Assembly (NCBI GenBank): GCA_963921935.1
Contig: OY998180.1
Coordinates: forward strand, 107,536,270-107,600,269
Direction: 5' to 3'
Origin: Galeruca laticollis
Taxonomy: Eukaryota; Arthropoda; Insecta; Coleoptera; Chrysomelidae
DNA length: 64,000 nucleotides
Positions 20,967-33,225 of this stretch are shown here, in pieces (within the stretch, counting starts at the first letter, position 1; each line of letters starts with the position of its first letter). The notes below the pieces were generated by a model. The model worked only from the letters and a program-made list of their open reading frames with translations. It did no database searches and was not told the DNA's origin. The translations under genes and the position numbers were made by a program.

Positions 20967-21578
20967 ATGTATGAGTTATATTTGCATAAACATGAGCCAA
21001 AGCAATACTCATTGTTTCTTGGAAACAAAAAAATTAATCTTGATATTAAATATGAGTTTTCATTGAGAATATTCTACTGAAAATTTTAAAATTACCTTTG
21101 GCAAGCCTAAATCCGACAGTTGCTAAAAATGTGATAAACTTATGAACAAAATCAATAGCTATGACTCACATGAGATTAATAAATTTCTTGAAGTAGAAAA
21201 AGACATAGACCCTAGAAACTCCGAATGGTTCTACACCCTCTTGAAATGAAAAAAAAAACTTGCTAAAACAACACCGGAGATGGAAGTCCTCACGTTTCAC
21301 TTCGAACAAAATTTTCCACTCCCGGTTTTATCCAGTGGTGAACTATTCTATAAAATGCAACTCTGCATGTATAATTTTTGTATCACGTTCGGAGCACTGG
21401 CAATAGTTATTAGTATGTCTGCGATGAAACCATTGCTGGCAAAGGGCAAAACGGTCTAGCCGCATATTTTGAATCTGAAGTTTTCGATTTGAGCATTTTT
21501 GTTTGAGCAAACCACTGACGAACAAAGTCCTCCATATTTATATTATAACTCACCTATAGACCTATTAAAAGTAAAAAG
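20967..21578. other. No recognisable gene
   Basis: AT-rich spacer between the repeat-derived fragment and E4. Short open frames show no motifs. Confidence 0.5.
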
Positions 21579-21581
21579 AAT

Positions 21582-22884
21582 AAACGATTTTAAATATTAA
21601 AACTAACTTTTGTGCATCTGTGAGATGCCATGATTATTATTCTATCATAAAATTGTCACTTGTATACACTTCGGGGGATGTATCGTGTTAACAAACCGAA
21701 ATTTCTCCAAAAGTAACCAAAAATGCAGTATATCTTGATTTATAGGACCCGCTGTAGTCGCTATAGTCAGCTGAAAATTAATAGGGTACATCTGTGAGAG
21801 ACCTTGAAAAATATCCAATCATGAAATGGGTCACTTGGATACACGCTGTATCGTACTAACAAACTGAAAATTCTCAAAAATGACAAAAATTTGGTACCTC
21901 AAGAATTATAGCACTTATTGTACTGGCTTGTACTGTATCGTGCTAACATTCTGAAATTTCTCCAAAAATGACAAAAATGTCGTACTTAAAGTACTATAGC
22001 ATCCGTTGTACTGGCTATTGTGAGCTGAATATCAATAGGGTTCATCTGTCAGATCTCCTGAACAATATTCAATCATAAAACAGGTGATTTGTTGCACTTC
22101 GGAGGCTGTATCGTGCTAACAAGACATGTAACGAAAAGTGGCCGACGACAACGACGACGACGACATACACACAGGATTTTTTTCTAAAAACCATTTTTTC
22201 GTGTTTTGTTCTTGATGAAAAACGTAATAATAACTCAAAAGATTTTTTCAAAATTTCAACTTTTTTTTGGGTGTAAACCAATACTTTTCTCGCATATTAG
22301 ATAGGTTGGGCGGAAAAGTATCTACGATGCGGGAAAAGTATTGGTTTACCCCAAAAGAAGTTGGAATTCGAGAATTTTTTTTAGTTATTTTCATGTTTTT
22401 CAATAAGAAATATACGAAAAACGGGTTTTTAGAAAATAAATGCAGTGTGTATGTCGTCGGCCACTTCTTGTTAGCACTATACATCCTCCGGGAGTGCACA
22501 AATGACCAATTTTATGGTTGGATATTATTCAGAACATCTCACAGATAAACCCTATTGATTTTTAGCTTACCAGAGCCAGTACAACGGGTGCTATGGTACC
22601 TGAAGTACCACATTTTGATCATTTTTGGAGAAATTTCGGTTTTCTGGCACGATACAGCCTCCGGAGCATATAAAAGTGACCAATTTTATGATTGGATATT
22701 ATTCAGGGCGTCTCGCAGATGAACGTTATTGATTTCAGCTCGCAAGACGCAGTCCATTGGGTCCTATAAACCCTGATATACTACATTTTTGGTAATTTTT
22801 AGAGAAATTTTCCGAATGTTTGCACGATTCAGCCTCCGGAGTGTATTAGTGCTTAAAAGTTAGCTTTAATCTTTAAAACCGTTT
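21582..22884. repeat. Family E repeat, copy E4: inverted dimer
   Basis: A plus-oriented copy starts with the head AAACGATTTTAAATATTAAAACTAAC at 21582 and runs through subrepeats and the GACGACAACGACGACGACGAC block to its tail GGTTGGGCGGAAAAGTA at about 22306-22322. A second copy follows immediately in reverse orientation, from TCTACGATGCGGGAAAAG to its head ending CTTTAAAACCGTTT at 22884. Outer flanks are AAT (21579-21581) and ATG. Confidence 0.85.
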
Positions 22885-22887
22885 ATG

Positions 22888-25260
22888 TAAATTCCGTATA
22901 TACTAACAGAATTCTTTTGTAAACTAGCTTTATATCAACAACTATGTGATAAAAGAGAACCTGCTCTATCCCAAGTAATTGATTTTCCGGACTAAATTTC
23001 CATACGGAGGAAAACACACTTTCATGAGTTTTACTTAACATGACAAAGGTCTGTAATTTTCGGCGCGACATGAAGGAGGCAATTTATCCAAAACAAATCT
23101 GAAATGGTGGCAAAATGAATGTCAACAAATCACTTCCCAACCATAATATTTATACAGGAGAATGCTAATATGAGCCTGAGTGAACAAAATTGCTAAATTG
23201 CGATTCTGTTGCGGCGATTCTTTTTTCATATTATGTTGAAGTTGTTTCTTCAAGGTAAATAAAAGAAACCGTAATTAAGCAAAATTTTCAAAACGAGCAA
23301 ATTCGAGTGAGAAATGTTCAGAAACAAAATAGTAGATATATGCCTCAATTTAAAAACTTCTCACTTATACAGTTTTTAAGGCTCATTCTTGCATCAGAGA
23401 ATAAAATTGATGACTGAAATGTACAGGATTCTTCTTTATTAATTTGTTAGTAGGATTGAGATTCGTTTACATCATATTTAAGCCATTGAAAATGTTACAG
23501 AAAGCTTAGAAAGTATCTTGGATATAGTTCATACTCTGCGATAAAATCCTTTATTTATTGACCAAAATCATTAAAATTTTGATACAGTATTAATCTCTTT
23601 GAATTTAAGCATTCCATAAAATTATTTATAACAAAAAGATAACAAAAATTCACAATTTATTGAGTCTGAATCGAAGCAACATAATGCTAGCATCTATCCT
23701 TCCAAGCACTTGCTTAAAAAATGGGAAAAGGGACAAAAACTCAATAATAATTCAGATTTATGAACAGGAAGTTGAAATTCAATCCGTACGATATCATTCA
23801 TCCATTTATAACTATAGACTCTTGTAATTTGCAAAATATTCTACATTGCTTCATGTGTTGGGCCATTTGGCCAACTTCCTGTCATGTTCTTCCCTTTCTT
23901 CTGCAGCGTTTTCGTTATTTCTAGGTCCCGACCATTCTCACTGATTCTCTTTAATTGTCTCTAATACCGATTTCTTATTTTTATTGGAACGTATATTGTC
24001 ATTTTATATGAAACTCTTCCATTTAATCCATATAGAAGAGCACTTGTTTCTGTTGTTCTAATATTCATCTTTTGTTTTCTTCCCTGTTCATTATTGATAT
24101 AATTCACACTTACTCTATATTTTGTCATCTAGGTGTATCTTCACTTGTTTGATGTTCCAAAAAGACGTCTTAGATAACAGAATATCAGTTATTCAATGAA
24201 GTGTAATTATTATACCCAAGTAGCACGACCAAAAAAACATTTTTCCAATCTCCTTTAAGAAGTATTCTCTTATTTATCAACTTGTATTTGCTGTATTCCA
24301 TTGGCGATTATATAATACAAACCTAAATTCATCTTACTTGTTCAAAATAAACGAATTTACGAAAATATATACCATCCATTATTATTAATGTAGTTTTTGG
24401 CATCTCCAATGTTTCATGAATAATGAAAGATGTCTGCTTAAACAAACCATTATATAGTTCTTCATAGAAGTTTCCCAGCACTTTCCTTGCACGTAAACTT
24501 ATTCCCTTGGGCATTATTTCCTTGTTGATTTGGCGAATTGTTGACGGAGATGCTTATAGTTAATGGACAATAGTAATGGAGAGTTTCTACCTCTATACCT
24601 GAAGTTATTATTTGTAACTAGGGATTGCGTTACGCCGTTTCGTTGATTAGTTTACCAAAATCTATTTGCACTGATGTCCTATTGACAAATTGAAGGTAAA
24701 CACTTTGATAGGTTCATCACAGTTTAACAAATCTTCGGAGAAGTAATTATATCAATTGAACACTGCCAAAATTGCAATAAACTGATTATTCCAAAAGTTC
24801 CATTCTGCTCGCCCTATTTTATTGATGGAATTTCTGCTGTATTTACTAGATTTGATTTTTTCCGATTGAATGTTCTATATGAAAATAATATTATTATGCA
24901 AAGTGAGTTTTAAGTAGAGAACGTCTCAATTATCTCGGAAATGGCTTTGACGATTTTTGTAAATATTGGTTTGTAGGGTTTTGTAATATAACCGATATAA
25001 TCCTTTCAGTATTTACATTCTAAGATTTTTGGTTTTACTGGAAATATAATGAACTTTGTTATTTCAAATAGATCATCATGTATTTTTTTCATTTTTAAAA
25101 TCCTTAAGACATGCTGATATTTTAAGCTATATTGGCAATATATCCGCCGGAGTTAAAATAATACATTACGATTGCTTTGATTGAATAAACTAGTTTAATT
25201 TGAATAATATTTAATAATAGTACATTATGTTACTAGGAGTAGAAGGCTATCATTATTGTT
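22888..25260. other. No recognisable gene
   Basis: AT-rich DNA. A 61-codon minus-strand frame at 24514-24329 (starting MPKGISLRARKVLG) looks mildly protein-like but matches nothing I recognise. No repeat structure is evident. Confidence 0.45.
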
Positions 25261-25273
25261 GAGCCCAGATTCT

Positions 25274-25318
25274 TGCACTGCCGAGGCGTTAGCCGAGGCT
25301 GTGCAAACTGGGCGAAAC
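25274..25318. other. GCCGAGGC direct-repeat motif
   Basis: GCCGAGGC occurs twice within 20 bases (CTGCCGAGGCGTTAGCCGAGGC), followed by GTGCAAACTGGGCG. This GC-rich island in AT-rich DNA resembles a transposon end, but I found no partner. Confidence 0.3.
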
Positions 25319-25640
25319 ATATAATGGGTCTTCTGCTCCGAGTGACATATACTATTTTTTTTTCAAGTGTAAAGATAATGCAATTCATACGTAGAAAAAA
25401 ATTGAATACATTGTTTATATCTCAACTATTTGTTAATACAAATATGAAAAACAGTTATGGCTTGCATAAGCACTACCTATTTATTAAAGTGTGATATTGA
25501 AGGTGCAGTTTTGTATACTGCAGTTATTTACATTTAGGCCACTGCCACCGCTTTCGGTTTAGACATTCACAATCTTGTCATTAGTGTACATGTTATGATT
25601 AGTAAGATGTTTGTCTATATTTATTATGTTAGAAATATTG

Positions 25641-25925
25641 TCATTTGAAAGGTTTCCTGAATGTGAATCTCTCTTGATTCCAGAACTCGTACTTGGTTGT
25701 TCTTCCCAATGAAGTATTTTTTGTACAGTTTGTTTCTTGCTGGAAACAGAATCCTAAGTACTCTTCAGCAACACTCGTGGATTTCCATCCACCATGTCGT
25801 TTTAAAGCGGTAATGTCCCCTCCGTTGTGAAGTAAAATAGTTGCGGAAGTCCTACAAAGGCAATGTCCCGTATATTCATGAGGATTTGGTAATTTTAAAA
25901 ACATAGCGACGTCTTTTGGAACGGG
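25641..25925 (-). pseudogene. Tyrosine recombinase (Crypton-like), C-terminal part
   Basis: A frame starting about PKDVAMFLKLPNP carries the catalytic end of a tyrosine-recombinase gene of the type found in Crypton-like transposons of arthropods. It has a His-x-x-x-Arg segment in YTGHCLCRTSATIL (the usual Arg pair is Cys-Arg) and a Gly-Gly-Trp then Tyr stretch, LKRHGGWKSTSVAEEYLG, containing the expected nucleophile Tyr. The upstream catalytic region is missing. Reading backwards, similarity stops abruptly at about 25925, where a long LTR-like repeat begins. The N-terminal part lies on the same strand at 28283-28690. Confidence 0.75.
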
Positions 25926-27930
25926 TCACCAATTCTTTTCTCAAATATGCAGCCGAGCGTGTGAGGCAAAATCCAGTCCGATTTAGGCTGGGAGCGCCTG
26001 GTCTTAGAACGGTTTGATTTCCTTCGCCAGGACAGGATTGTTCTCTCAGTTTTTCCTCGTATCCGCTACGTATACACACTCTAGGGAAAGCTTGGGGTAG
26101 GATTATAAATAAAGTATGGGGAAACCACAAAGTTTAAAACAAAATATAATAAAACTTTCTTTGTATACATATACATAAAAAATAAAATCCCACTATCAAG
26201 ACAAATTATTAAATTTCCCCACTATCAAAGTAACTATACACTTATCTATAATCGTACGTACTAAATCTTTCGCTGTATAACATATGACTAACAACACATA
26301 AGTATAATATCCCTCACCATGAAATAGAATAAAAAAATTAATTTCCTACCCACTTATAATTTAACATGTTTAACGTGTGCGAGGGGCGTACGATTCAACC
26401 CTAATTTCGAAGCTCCACTGTTTCGTGCAAAAAACACCTATGTTGCTCTTAAAACAAATAATATACAAAACGACTGTGATTTTGAGGCAATGCCCCCTGT
26501 ATAGACAGAAAGTGAAATCGGTGTCGTTAAAAGGAATTCTGCTGATCTATGAGTGATAAATGTTTATCGACACTCCCGTTCCGTGCGTAAGTGCCGGGTT
26601 GCAAATTTTTCAGGTCTTTGAATAACCTACAATGTTTATTTATTTTACTTGATATGAATAAAGTTACCTAATCACGTCTGAATTGATTAGCTTTCATTTA
26701 TCGTCGCGAAAATTTCCCTGGAAATACGACTTCAAGGAGACAAGATCATACGCTCCCAGCCCGTGTTACTCGGTACAAATAAATCTCGGTTTAACCCTCT
26801 GTTTATCTCCCATCTACGAGGTGGAAGCGAATTATGTGGCGTAAATCAATATTCAAATAAATAGTGCCCAACTCATGTCGGTTATATGCATCCTAGAGAA
26901 AGTGAAATGTTCCTACAATTTTGGAGAAAACCTTATTCTGACATCACACACGATAACTCACATCTTATATAGCGATCAGTGCTCAAATTATGAGCCTGGA
27001 CCTGCAGTACCTAATTGAAACCTGCCAACTTGTCAAATACCCGTGAGAGAATAAATAATGAAAAAGGTCTACTGTTATAGCTTCTACCTATGTATTTAGT
27101 TACGTTATAGATACCAAGTTTAGAACCAGCGCACAATAATAAAACGAGTAAATTTCCCATAAAAGAAAACTTAAATCTCAACTTGTTTAAAAACTTACCG
27201 CGTGGAAAACCTCCATTTCTCCAGTCTTCGAATTACTGCCTGCTTCCACTATCTTTCTAGAAACCGCGGGTAACGCTAGTAACCGGTATCGAGCTATGTT
27301 GAACTTCGCGTATAGAGCGAGTTTTCCCGTTTTGTGTCACCGACGGTGGACAGTGTTCACCGTCAAGGATATCTAAGTATCCCTATTACACCCTGACACA
27401 ACGGAGAAAAACTTCTTCCCCTAAGCTGCTAACACCAAGAAAACATACCCGTTACCGTGACAGGGAAAGGATTTTTCCCTTCGCGTTTGTCGCCCCGACA
27501 CTGTCTGTCCCTCTGACTGCTCTGTACTTGGTTTTTACTACACCCCCGAATTAGGTTTGGTTTTTTTTTGTTGAATTGCAATAATTCATTTTTTGTTTTG
27601 AAGCGGCCTCGATTTCTCGTTATTAGCTAGTTGTATACAAAACAATTATTTAATTTTGACCTATTAAAATGTTTTATTTGTTTCAAAGCTGTTATGGTTT
27701 TGTAACATTTTTCTAAACAAAAAATGGGTCGCATTCCACTTTTTAATTATATTTGCAATAAAATATGTTTTACCGTGTGTTCTGAAAGTTACTAATTTAA
27801 ATTTTTCTATTTGGTATTCGCATTTATTACAATATTTAATAAAAAATCGCTGCAGATCCATATCATCCGGACAAAGTGCCGTATACTGTCTGACCAAGCT
27901 CAAATAAAAATCGCCAAGTATAGTATAAAT
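25926..27930 (-). repeat. LTR-like dispersed repeat, copy 1
   Basis: About 2 kb matching 37.95-40.03 kb in inverted orientation. Shared blocks include ACACACGGTAAAACATATTTTA, CGCGAAGGGAAA...TTTCCCT, TGACGGTGAACACTGTC, TTCCACCTCGTAG and CCTGTCCTGGC. On the minus strand it ends GAATTGGTGACCC, reminiscent of an LTR end plus a TGG-type PBS. No coding motifs were recognised. It separates the two halves of the tyrosine-recombinase gene. Confidence 0.7.
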
Positions 27931-27939
27931 GACTGTTGT

Positions 27940-28172
27940 TTTTTGTGTTTGTGATATTAACTAAAATTAAATTTCCTATATCTTGGATTTCGGTGTACTT
28001 CAAATGAACGAGTTCATCGCATCTACAGGCTCCTGTGACTCCAAATATTAATATAACCTAAAAACTAACGTTGAAATAAGTAAAACAAAATCCGCTGGCA
28101 TTGAGATTCAAACCGCAGACCTCCAAGGCGGAACACGCAACCTCTACCACTGAGCTATCAAGGTATAGACGT
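27940..28172 (-). repeat. tRNA-derived SINE candidate
   Basis: The minus strand has an RNA polymerase III A box (TAGCTCAGTGGTAGAG, complement of 28142-28157) and, about 30 bases later, a B box (GGTTTGAATCTC, complement near 28103-28114). A roughly 150-base tail unrelated to tRNA follows (through GGAGTCACAGGAGCCTG and GATATAGGAAAT). The anticodon arm does not fold with a 7-base loop, so it is unlikely to be a working tRNA gene. The 3' end is uncertain. Confidence 0.6.
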
Positions 28173-28282
28173 TTTAAGTTCGAAATACGTTAATTGTTTT
28201 CAATTTGAATAATAATCTTCTAAAGGATATTATTGCCAACGATTTAATAAGTGTAATAATATTAAAAGAAATGCGAAAGTAC

Positions 28283-28690
28283 GGTGTCAAATAAACATTA
28301 TTGGGTGCATCCTGAAGAAATTTATCATATTGGTCTTTTCTCAATACTTTTGATTTTTTCGGGGTATAATTTTCTCCTTGTCGCTTTAAAAATGCAGCTG
28401 ATTTTGGTATAATTTTCCATTTTTACATTATGTTTGATGTTTAATTGAGCTTTAATCATTGAATATTGTGCCCATAGTGTCGAACTTTTGAATGTTCTTG
28501 ACAAATACGTAAAATACGCAAACATAACATTTCCCGTGTATCTTCATACACTATTTCCTTTGCACCATTTAATAAATTTTTCATAAGCAAAATCATATAC
28601 TTTTCGTGACTTCGTCGGAATTAGTGTTTCAATGGTGGAATTAGCTATTTCGACTAATTCCGGAGGTGTACATTGAAATTCTTCTTCTTG
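28283..28690 (-). pseudogene. Tyrosine recombinase (Crypton-like), N-terminal part
   Basis: From the ATG at 28695-28693 (MSQEEEFQCTPPELVEIANS) this reads as the N-terminal domain of the gene whose C-terminus is at 25641-25925. After KSRKVYDFAYEKFIKWCKGN a stop at 28544 breaks the frame. The next frame (28525-28325) continues with FKSSTLWAQYSMIKAQLNIK, the DNA-binding helical domain. A further one-base shift near 28330 leads to LRKDQYDKFLQDAPNNVYL, after which similarity ends at about 28283. Roughly 100 or more codons of the catalytic domain are missing between the two parts. Confidence 0.7.
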
Positions 28691-28732
28691 AGACATTTTT
28701 ACAATACACTTTTCAAAGCTGACAAACATCAA

Positions 28733-29080
28733 ATTTAATAAAAATTAAATGACAGTTCCTGCCTACTTGGTTACAACGCCCATAATAAGACGTTGCTATC
28801 GTTTCTCATTATTTTGTTACTAGTACAATAATGAGTGTTCATTATGTGACTAGTAAAAGAATAGGTTATTTCTACCATCTGTGTTGCCGAAAAGAATATA
28901 GATATTATTATACGCTTGAAAACAAAATATATATCCTAACCAAAATCTCATAGTTTCTTCAGTCAGTAAATTAGTAAAAAAGTTTAACGAAATTGGTGCA
29001 GTGAAAGATTTATTCAAATCTTGTCACAGAAAACCTGAAGACAAATCGATGTCAGGTCCACATTATTAATTACACATTAA
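28733..29080. other. No recognisable gene
   Basis: Upstream flank of the recombinase relic. Contains the near-direct repeat CATTATTTTGTTACTAGTA / CATTATGTGACTAGTA at about 28805-28855. No coding signal. Confidence 0.5.
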
Positions 29081-29260
29081 TGGCAATACCTCGTATACTG
29101 AGCGTAGGCATTCCCCACTCAAAATACAATATGTTAATTCTGTAGAACTTCTTTATCACGATACCTCATATACTGAACGTATGCATCCCTCCAATATGCT
29201 AATGCTGTCGAGCTCCTTTATGACTATATCCCGTATACTGAATGAACGTCATAATTCCCA
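29080..29260. repeat. Short tandem repeat, three units of about 70 bp
   Basis: ATACCTCGTATACTGAGCGTA, ATACCTCATATACTGAACGTA and ATCCCGTATACTGAATGAACG recur at about 29087, 29160 and 29227, with similar intervening sequence (CCCACTC, AATATG, ATTCTGT/ATGCTGT). Confidence 0.7.
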
Positions 29261-30208
29261 CTTCAATCCGACCAGAAATGCGAAGTTAGATTACCCTTAT
29301 GACAGTTTATTCACACGATAATGCCCTTATAAACACATGGCGCAATTTTTTATGGGGTTAGTTTACCCTAATTATAGCTTTCATCTTTGCAACCACTTCT
29401 GTCCCAGAGCTGACTTTACTCATCTACTTAGCTATTACTCTAAAATTATGAAAAGTAGGTATAGTGCGCATGTCATAAAAATATTCAGCATTTCTTGAAT
29501 ATTACAAAGATCATGGTGATATTTTTGGAATAACAAGGTACATTTTATTTCCAGAAAAACTAAAGATCTGACAATAATGTAAATGCAACCATAATATCGG
29601 CCATATCACTAAGCCCGTAGAAAACAAAATTTATAAAAATCGAGCAAGCCGTTTCAGAAATATTTTAGGCGTTCCATACTTAAAACTCACTCTCTGTGTA
29701 TTATTTATTAGAATAAGTATGCATCTCGCATTTTCAAGCACTAAAATGGCAAATATAGGCCACATTCTAGAAATAACTGCCGAAATTTCTGTGTTTAACA
29801 AACCGATTCGTTTAATGGAGTAATTTCTGGCCTAAAACTCAACAAACCTTCTAGATCAACTGTTGTATTTGCTGATATCATTCGAGTAGACTTTTTCTCC
29901 ATTCTCTTCCACCCTTCTTCTGTGTTGACTCCGTCGTATATTGTTCTCAAAATGTTTCTCCCCGTCGTCCATTTTTTGTTTCTCTATTGTTTCACAAGCT
30001 TAGTTTGTTGTGGGTCTCGCACTCTAAGGATTATTAGAATTTAGTGTTGGGTCCCTATCCCTCTACTAAGCCTAGCGACGTAGCTACTGAATACACACTA
30101 TTCGGGGGCTTGGGTCAAGTAACGTACCACTCTCTTAAAACACTTAACAAAAATTCAATGGTTTCAGACAACAACTGATATACACTCAATCCGACAAAAT
30201 TACATAAA
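29261..30208. other. No recognisable gene
   Basis: AT-rich sequence, no supportable frame or repeat. Confidence 0.5.
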
Positions 30209-30211
30209 AAT

Positions 30212-30597
30212 AAACGGTTTTATAGATTGAAACTAACTTTTCCGCACTCAATTATACACTCTAGAGGCTGGTAACTAACCGAAATTTCTCAAAAAATTAC
30301 CAAAAATGTAGTATATCTGGATTTATCGGTCCAATTTCACTAGCTCTGATGAGCTGAAAATCAATTGGGCTCATTTGTGAGACGCCCTGAACAATATCCA
30401 ATCATAAAATTGTTGACTTTACGCACGTTGGAGACTGTATAGTGCTGACAAGACATAATTACTAAAAGTGGCCAACGACGACGATGACATACACACAGGA
30501 TAGTTTTTGAGTTTTTCTCACTGAAAAACGTAAATATAACTTTTTTTGGGGTTAACTAATACTTTCCTCGCATCGTAGATAGGATTGGCGGAAAAGT
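30212..30597 (+). repeat. Family E repeat, copy E1 (short)
   Basis: Head AAACGGTTTTATAGATTG, roughly one subrepeat, the GACGACGATGACATACACAC block and the tail GATTGGCGGAAAAGT. Flanked by AAT on both sides (30209-30211 and 30598-30600). At 386 bp it is the shortest complete copy here. Confidence 0.88.
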
Positions 30598-30600
30598 AAT

Positions 30601-32253
30601 ATAATAAGCTCTTTATTTACACTAACATTCTTCACGGGCACGTCTTTCTCACTTGGCAGGTCAGTTTGACTGGACCGCGCTAAACACACCCCTTTACTGA
30701 CTCGAACTCCAACTGACTCAATGGGTCCGTACTTCCCAACTGTGCGTCTCGCTGGACCGACGACCAACTCCCCAACAAAGTTTTCTCTTCTTTCTAGACA
30801 ACATCGGAATTTGTTGTTTTTTGTTTTCTCTTAGTTTTAGCTTCGTCATCTTTATTGTACACTATACTCTATAAATAAGTAATAAAACATATTTTAAAAC
30901 ATTTACCTACTTTTGTTTATCCTACCAAAAAATGGGTGTTATTTCCAAACGTGACAATATAAAGATGACTCATTGTTGTTATCTGACATATATGTTGAAA
31001 GAATTTAGTTTACATATTATCAATAATGAACTGGGAAAAACTCAATCTAAATCAATTTAGGGACTGAAAAACTTCTACAATGCTTCATCGTATATTCAAT
31101 CAATTTGAAAAATATTATAAAAGTTACGGTTCCCTTATATACTTTCCATTTACATTGTGTGTTTGTACAATTTTCCGAATAAATTATTCGATTTGTTCAT
31201 CAGACTGGTAACAACTGCTACTATGCGTTATTGTTGGTTTTTGTTCTAATTTCTGCTGTCCGATCTCCAGTAACGTATAGCTGAATAGACCAAAGAAAAT
31301 AATGGTTTTCAATTAACGGACAATGTTACGTAACCGTCAGAGAGGCGGTCAATAGGTTCAGTTTATTAATGCTATTGGAAATAAACAGAGTGGACTATTG
31401 TACATATCGACAAGTAGTATTGCTCAAAGTACTGCTTAACTTTCTTGTCTCTATTGGGTCATATAAATGTCCAATTAACAAAAATTTAAGAGCGATATTT
31501 CCAGTATGTATTGCGTTCATAATGGACCGGGAGGAATAATTACCTTTTTCCCCAAATTAGTGTGTAGTTCCAAATAGGTACTATATTTTTTGACGCACTT
31601 CACATTGGCTTCATAAATAGAAAGCTATAAAATCTTTGACAGAAAGTGAATCCTCTGTTTAGTTTATTTATGAAGATATTTTCATGCTAAAATTCAATTT
31701 TTTCTCAAAACTTCTCATACTTTCACTGCCATCTCCAAGTCCTCATATTCAAAAGTCTTTTTCCATATTCTCCTCGGTCTACCCTACATTTGATGCCTCA
31801 TATTGCAATTCTTGTTTACGGCTCATAATATTGTATGGTATCGTCCAGTTACAATTATTTTTGGGACCTAATCATCATCATAATTGACAATTAGTAGGTA
31901 TAATAGCTATATCAAATGGCTGAACATATGTTGAGGAAAGACCTCAATTTCGTTAGAACAATGTTAAAAAATGGGAAAGAAATACCCACAGTATTCTTGC
32001 GTAATTAAACAGAAGTTACAAACACCCATATTTTTGGTTTTCAAGATGTGCCTGGTTTCAACAGTTCCTTAAAAAAACATATCTGTGATTGTCTTATCAA
32101 CTATGCACAGTAAAGCTGCAGTAGATGCAAACACAAATGTGTGTCGCCTACAGTACTGCTATAATTACAATTATAAGTATAGCTGGAATAAACGCATAAT
32201 ATGTTACATTTAAATTCAACAATATTGAAAGTAAAGATAAAACGAGAACTTAA
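30601..32253. other. No recognisable gene
   Basis: A minus-strand 71-codon frame at 30767-30552 overlaps the E1 tail and has no motif. The rest is AT-rich without recognisable coding sequence. Confidence 0.5.
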
Positions 32254-32256
32254 AAA

Positions 32257-33214
32257 AAACGGTTTTAAAGATTAAAACTAATTTTTCCGCATCTGTGAGA
32301 TTCCCTGAACAATATTCTATCAAAAAACTGTCACCTGTATACAATTCGGGGGATGTATCGTGCTAGCAAACCGGAATTTCTCCAAAAATAACCAAAAATG
32401 TAGTATACCTGGATTTATAGGACCCGCTGTACTCGCTCTAGTCAGCTGAAAATCAATAGGGTATATCTGTGGGACACCTTGAAAAATATCCAATTATAAA
32501 ATTGGTTACTTGTATACGCTTCGGAGGCTGTATCGTGCTGACAATCCGAAATGTCTCCAAAAAGGACCAAAAATATGGCACATAGCACCCGTTGTACTGG
32601 CTCTGGTGAGTTTCATCTGTCAGACGCTTTGAACAATATTCAATCGTAAAATTGGTCAATTTTATACACTGTGGAGGCTGTATCGTGCTAACAAACTGAA
32701 ATTTCTCCAAAATGACAAAAATTTGGTACTTTAAGTACCATAGCGCTCGTTGTACTGCCTTTAGTGAGCTGAATATTAATCTAGTTCATATTTGAAACGC
32801 CGTGAATAATATCCAATCAAAAAATTGGCCACTTGTATGTACTCCGGAGGCTGTATCGTGTTAACAAATTGAAATTTCTCCAAGAATGAAAAAAATGTCG
32901 TACTTAAAGTACTATAGCACCTGTTGTACAGACTATGGTAAGCTGAAAATCAATAGGGTTCATATGTGAGATGTCCTGAACAATATTCAATAATAAAATT
33001 GGTGACTTGTTGTACTCCGGAGGCTATATCGTGCTAACAAAACATGTAACGGAAAGTGGCTGACGACAACGACGACGACGACATACACCAGGATTTTTTC
33101 GTGTTGTTCTTGATAGAAAACGTAAAAATAACTCAATTTTTTTTTTCAAAATTACAACTTTTTTTGGGGTGAACCAACACTTTCCTCGCATATAGATAGG
33201 TTGGGCGGAAAAGT
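32257..33214 (+). repeat. Family E repeat, copy E2 (full-length)
   Basis: 958 bp: head AAACGGTTTTAAAGATTAAAAC, five subrepeats (landmark GTATCGTGCTAACAAAC-like near 32355, 32530, 32683, 32855, 33027), the GACGACAACGACGACGACGAC block, GAGTTATTTTTACG-like AT-rich stretch and tail GGTTGGGCGGAAAAGT. Flanks are AAA on the left and AAT on the right. Confidence 0.88.
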
Positions 33215-33225
33215 AATATTGCCCT

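Noticed and set aside
22140..22180. (GAC)n / (GTC)n block looked like a triplet-repeat or coding poly-Asp tract
   Set aside because: It recurs at the same place in all family E copies and is part of that repeat; no open frame spans it consistently.
28085..28172. A functional tRNA gene
   Set aside because: The internal promoter boxes are good, but the anticodon arm cannot form a 5-bp stem with a 7-base loop and the acceptor ends do not pair. A SINE head fits better.
30552..30767. 71-codon minus-strand frame as a small gene
   Set aside because: It runs through the tail of repeat copy E1 and has no upstream signals or motifs.
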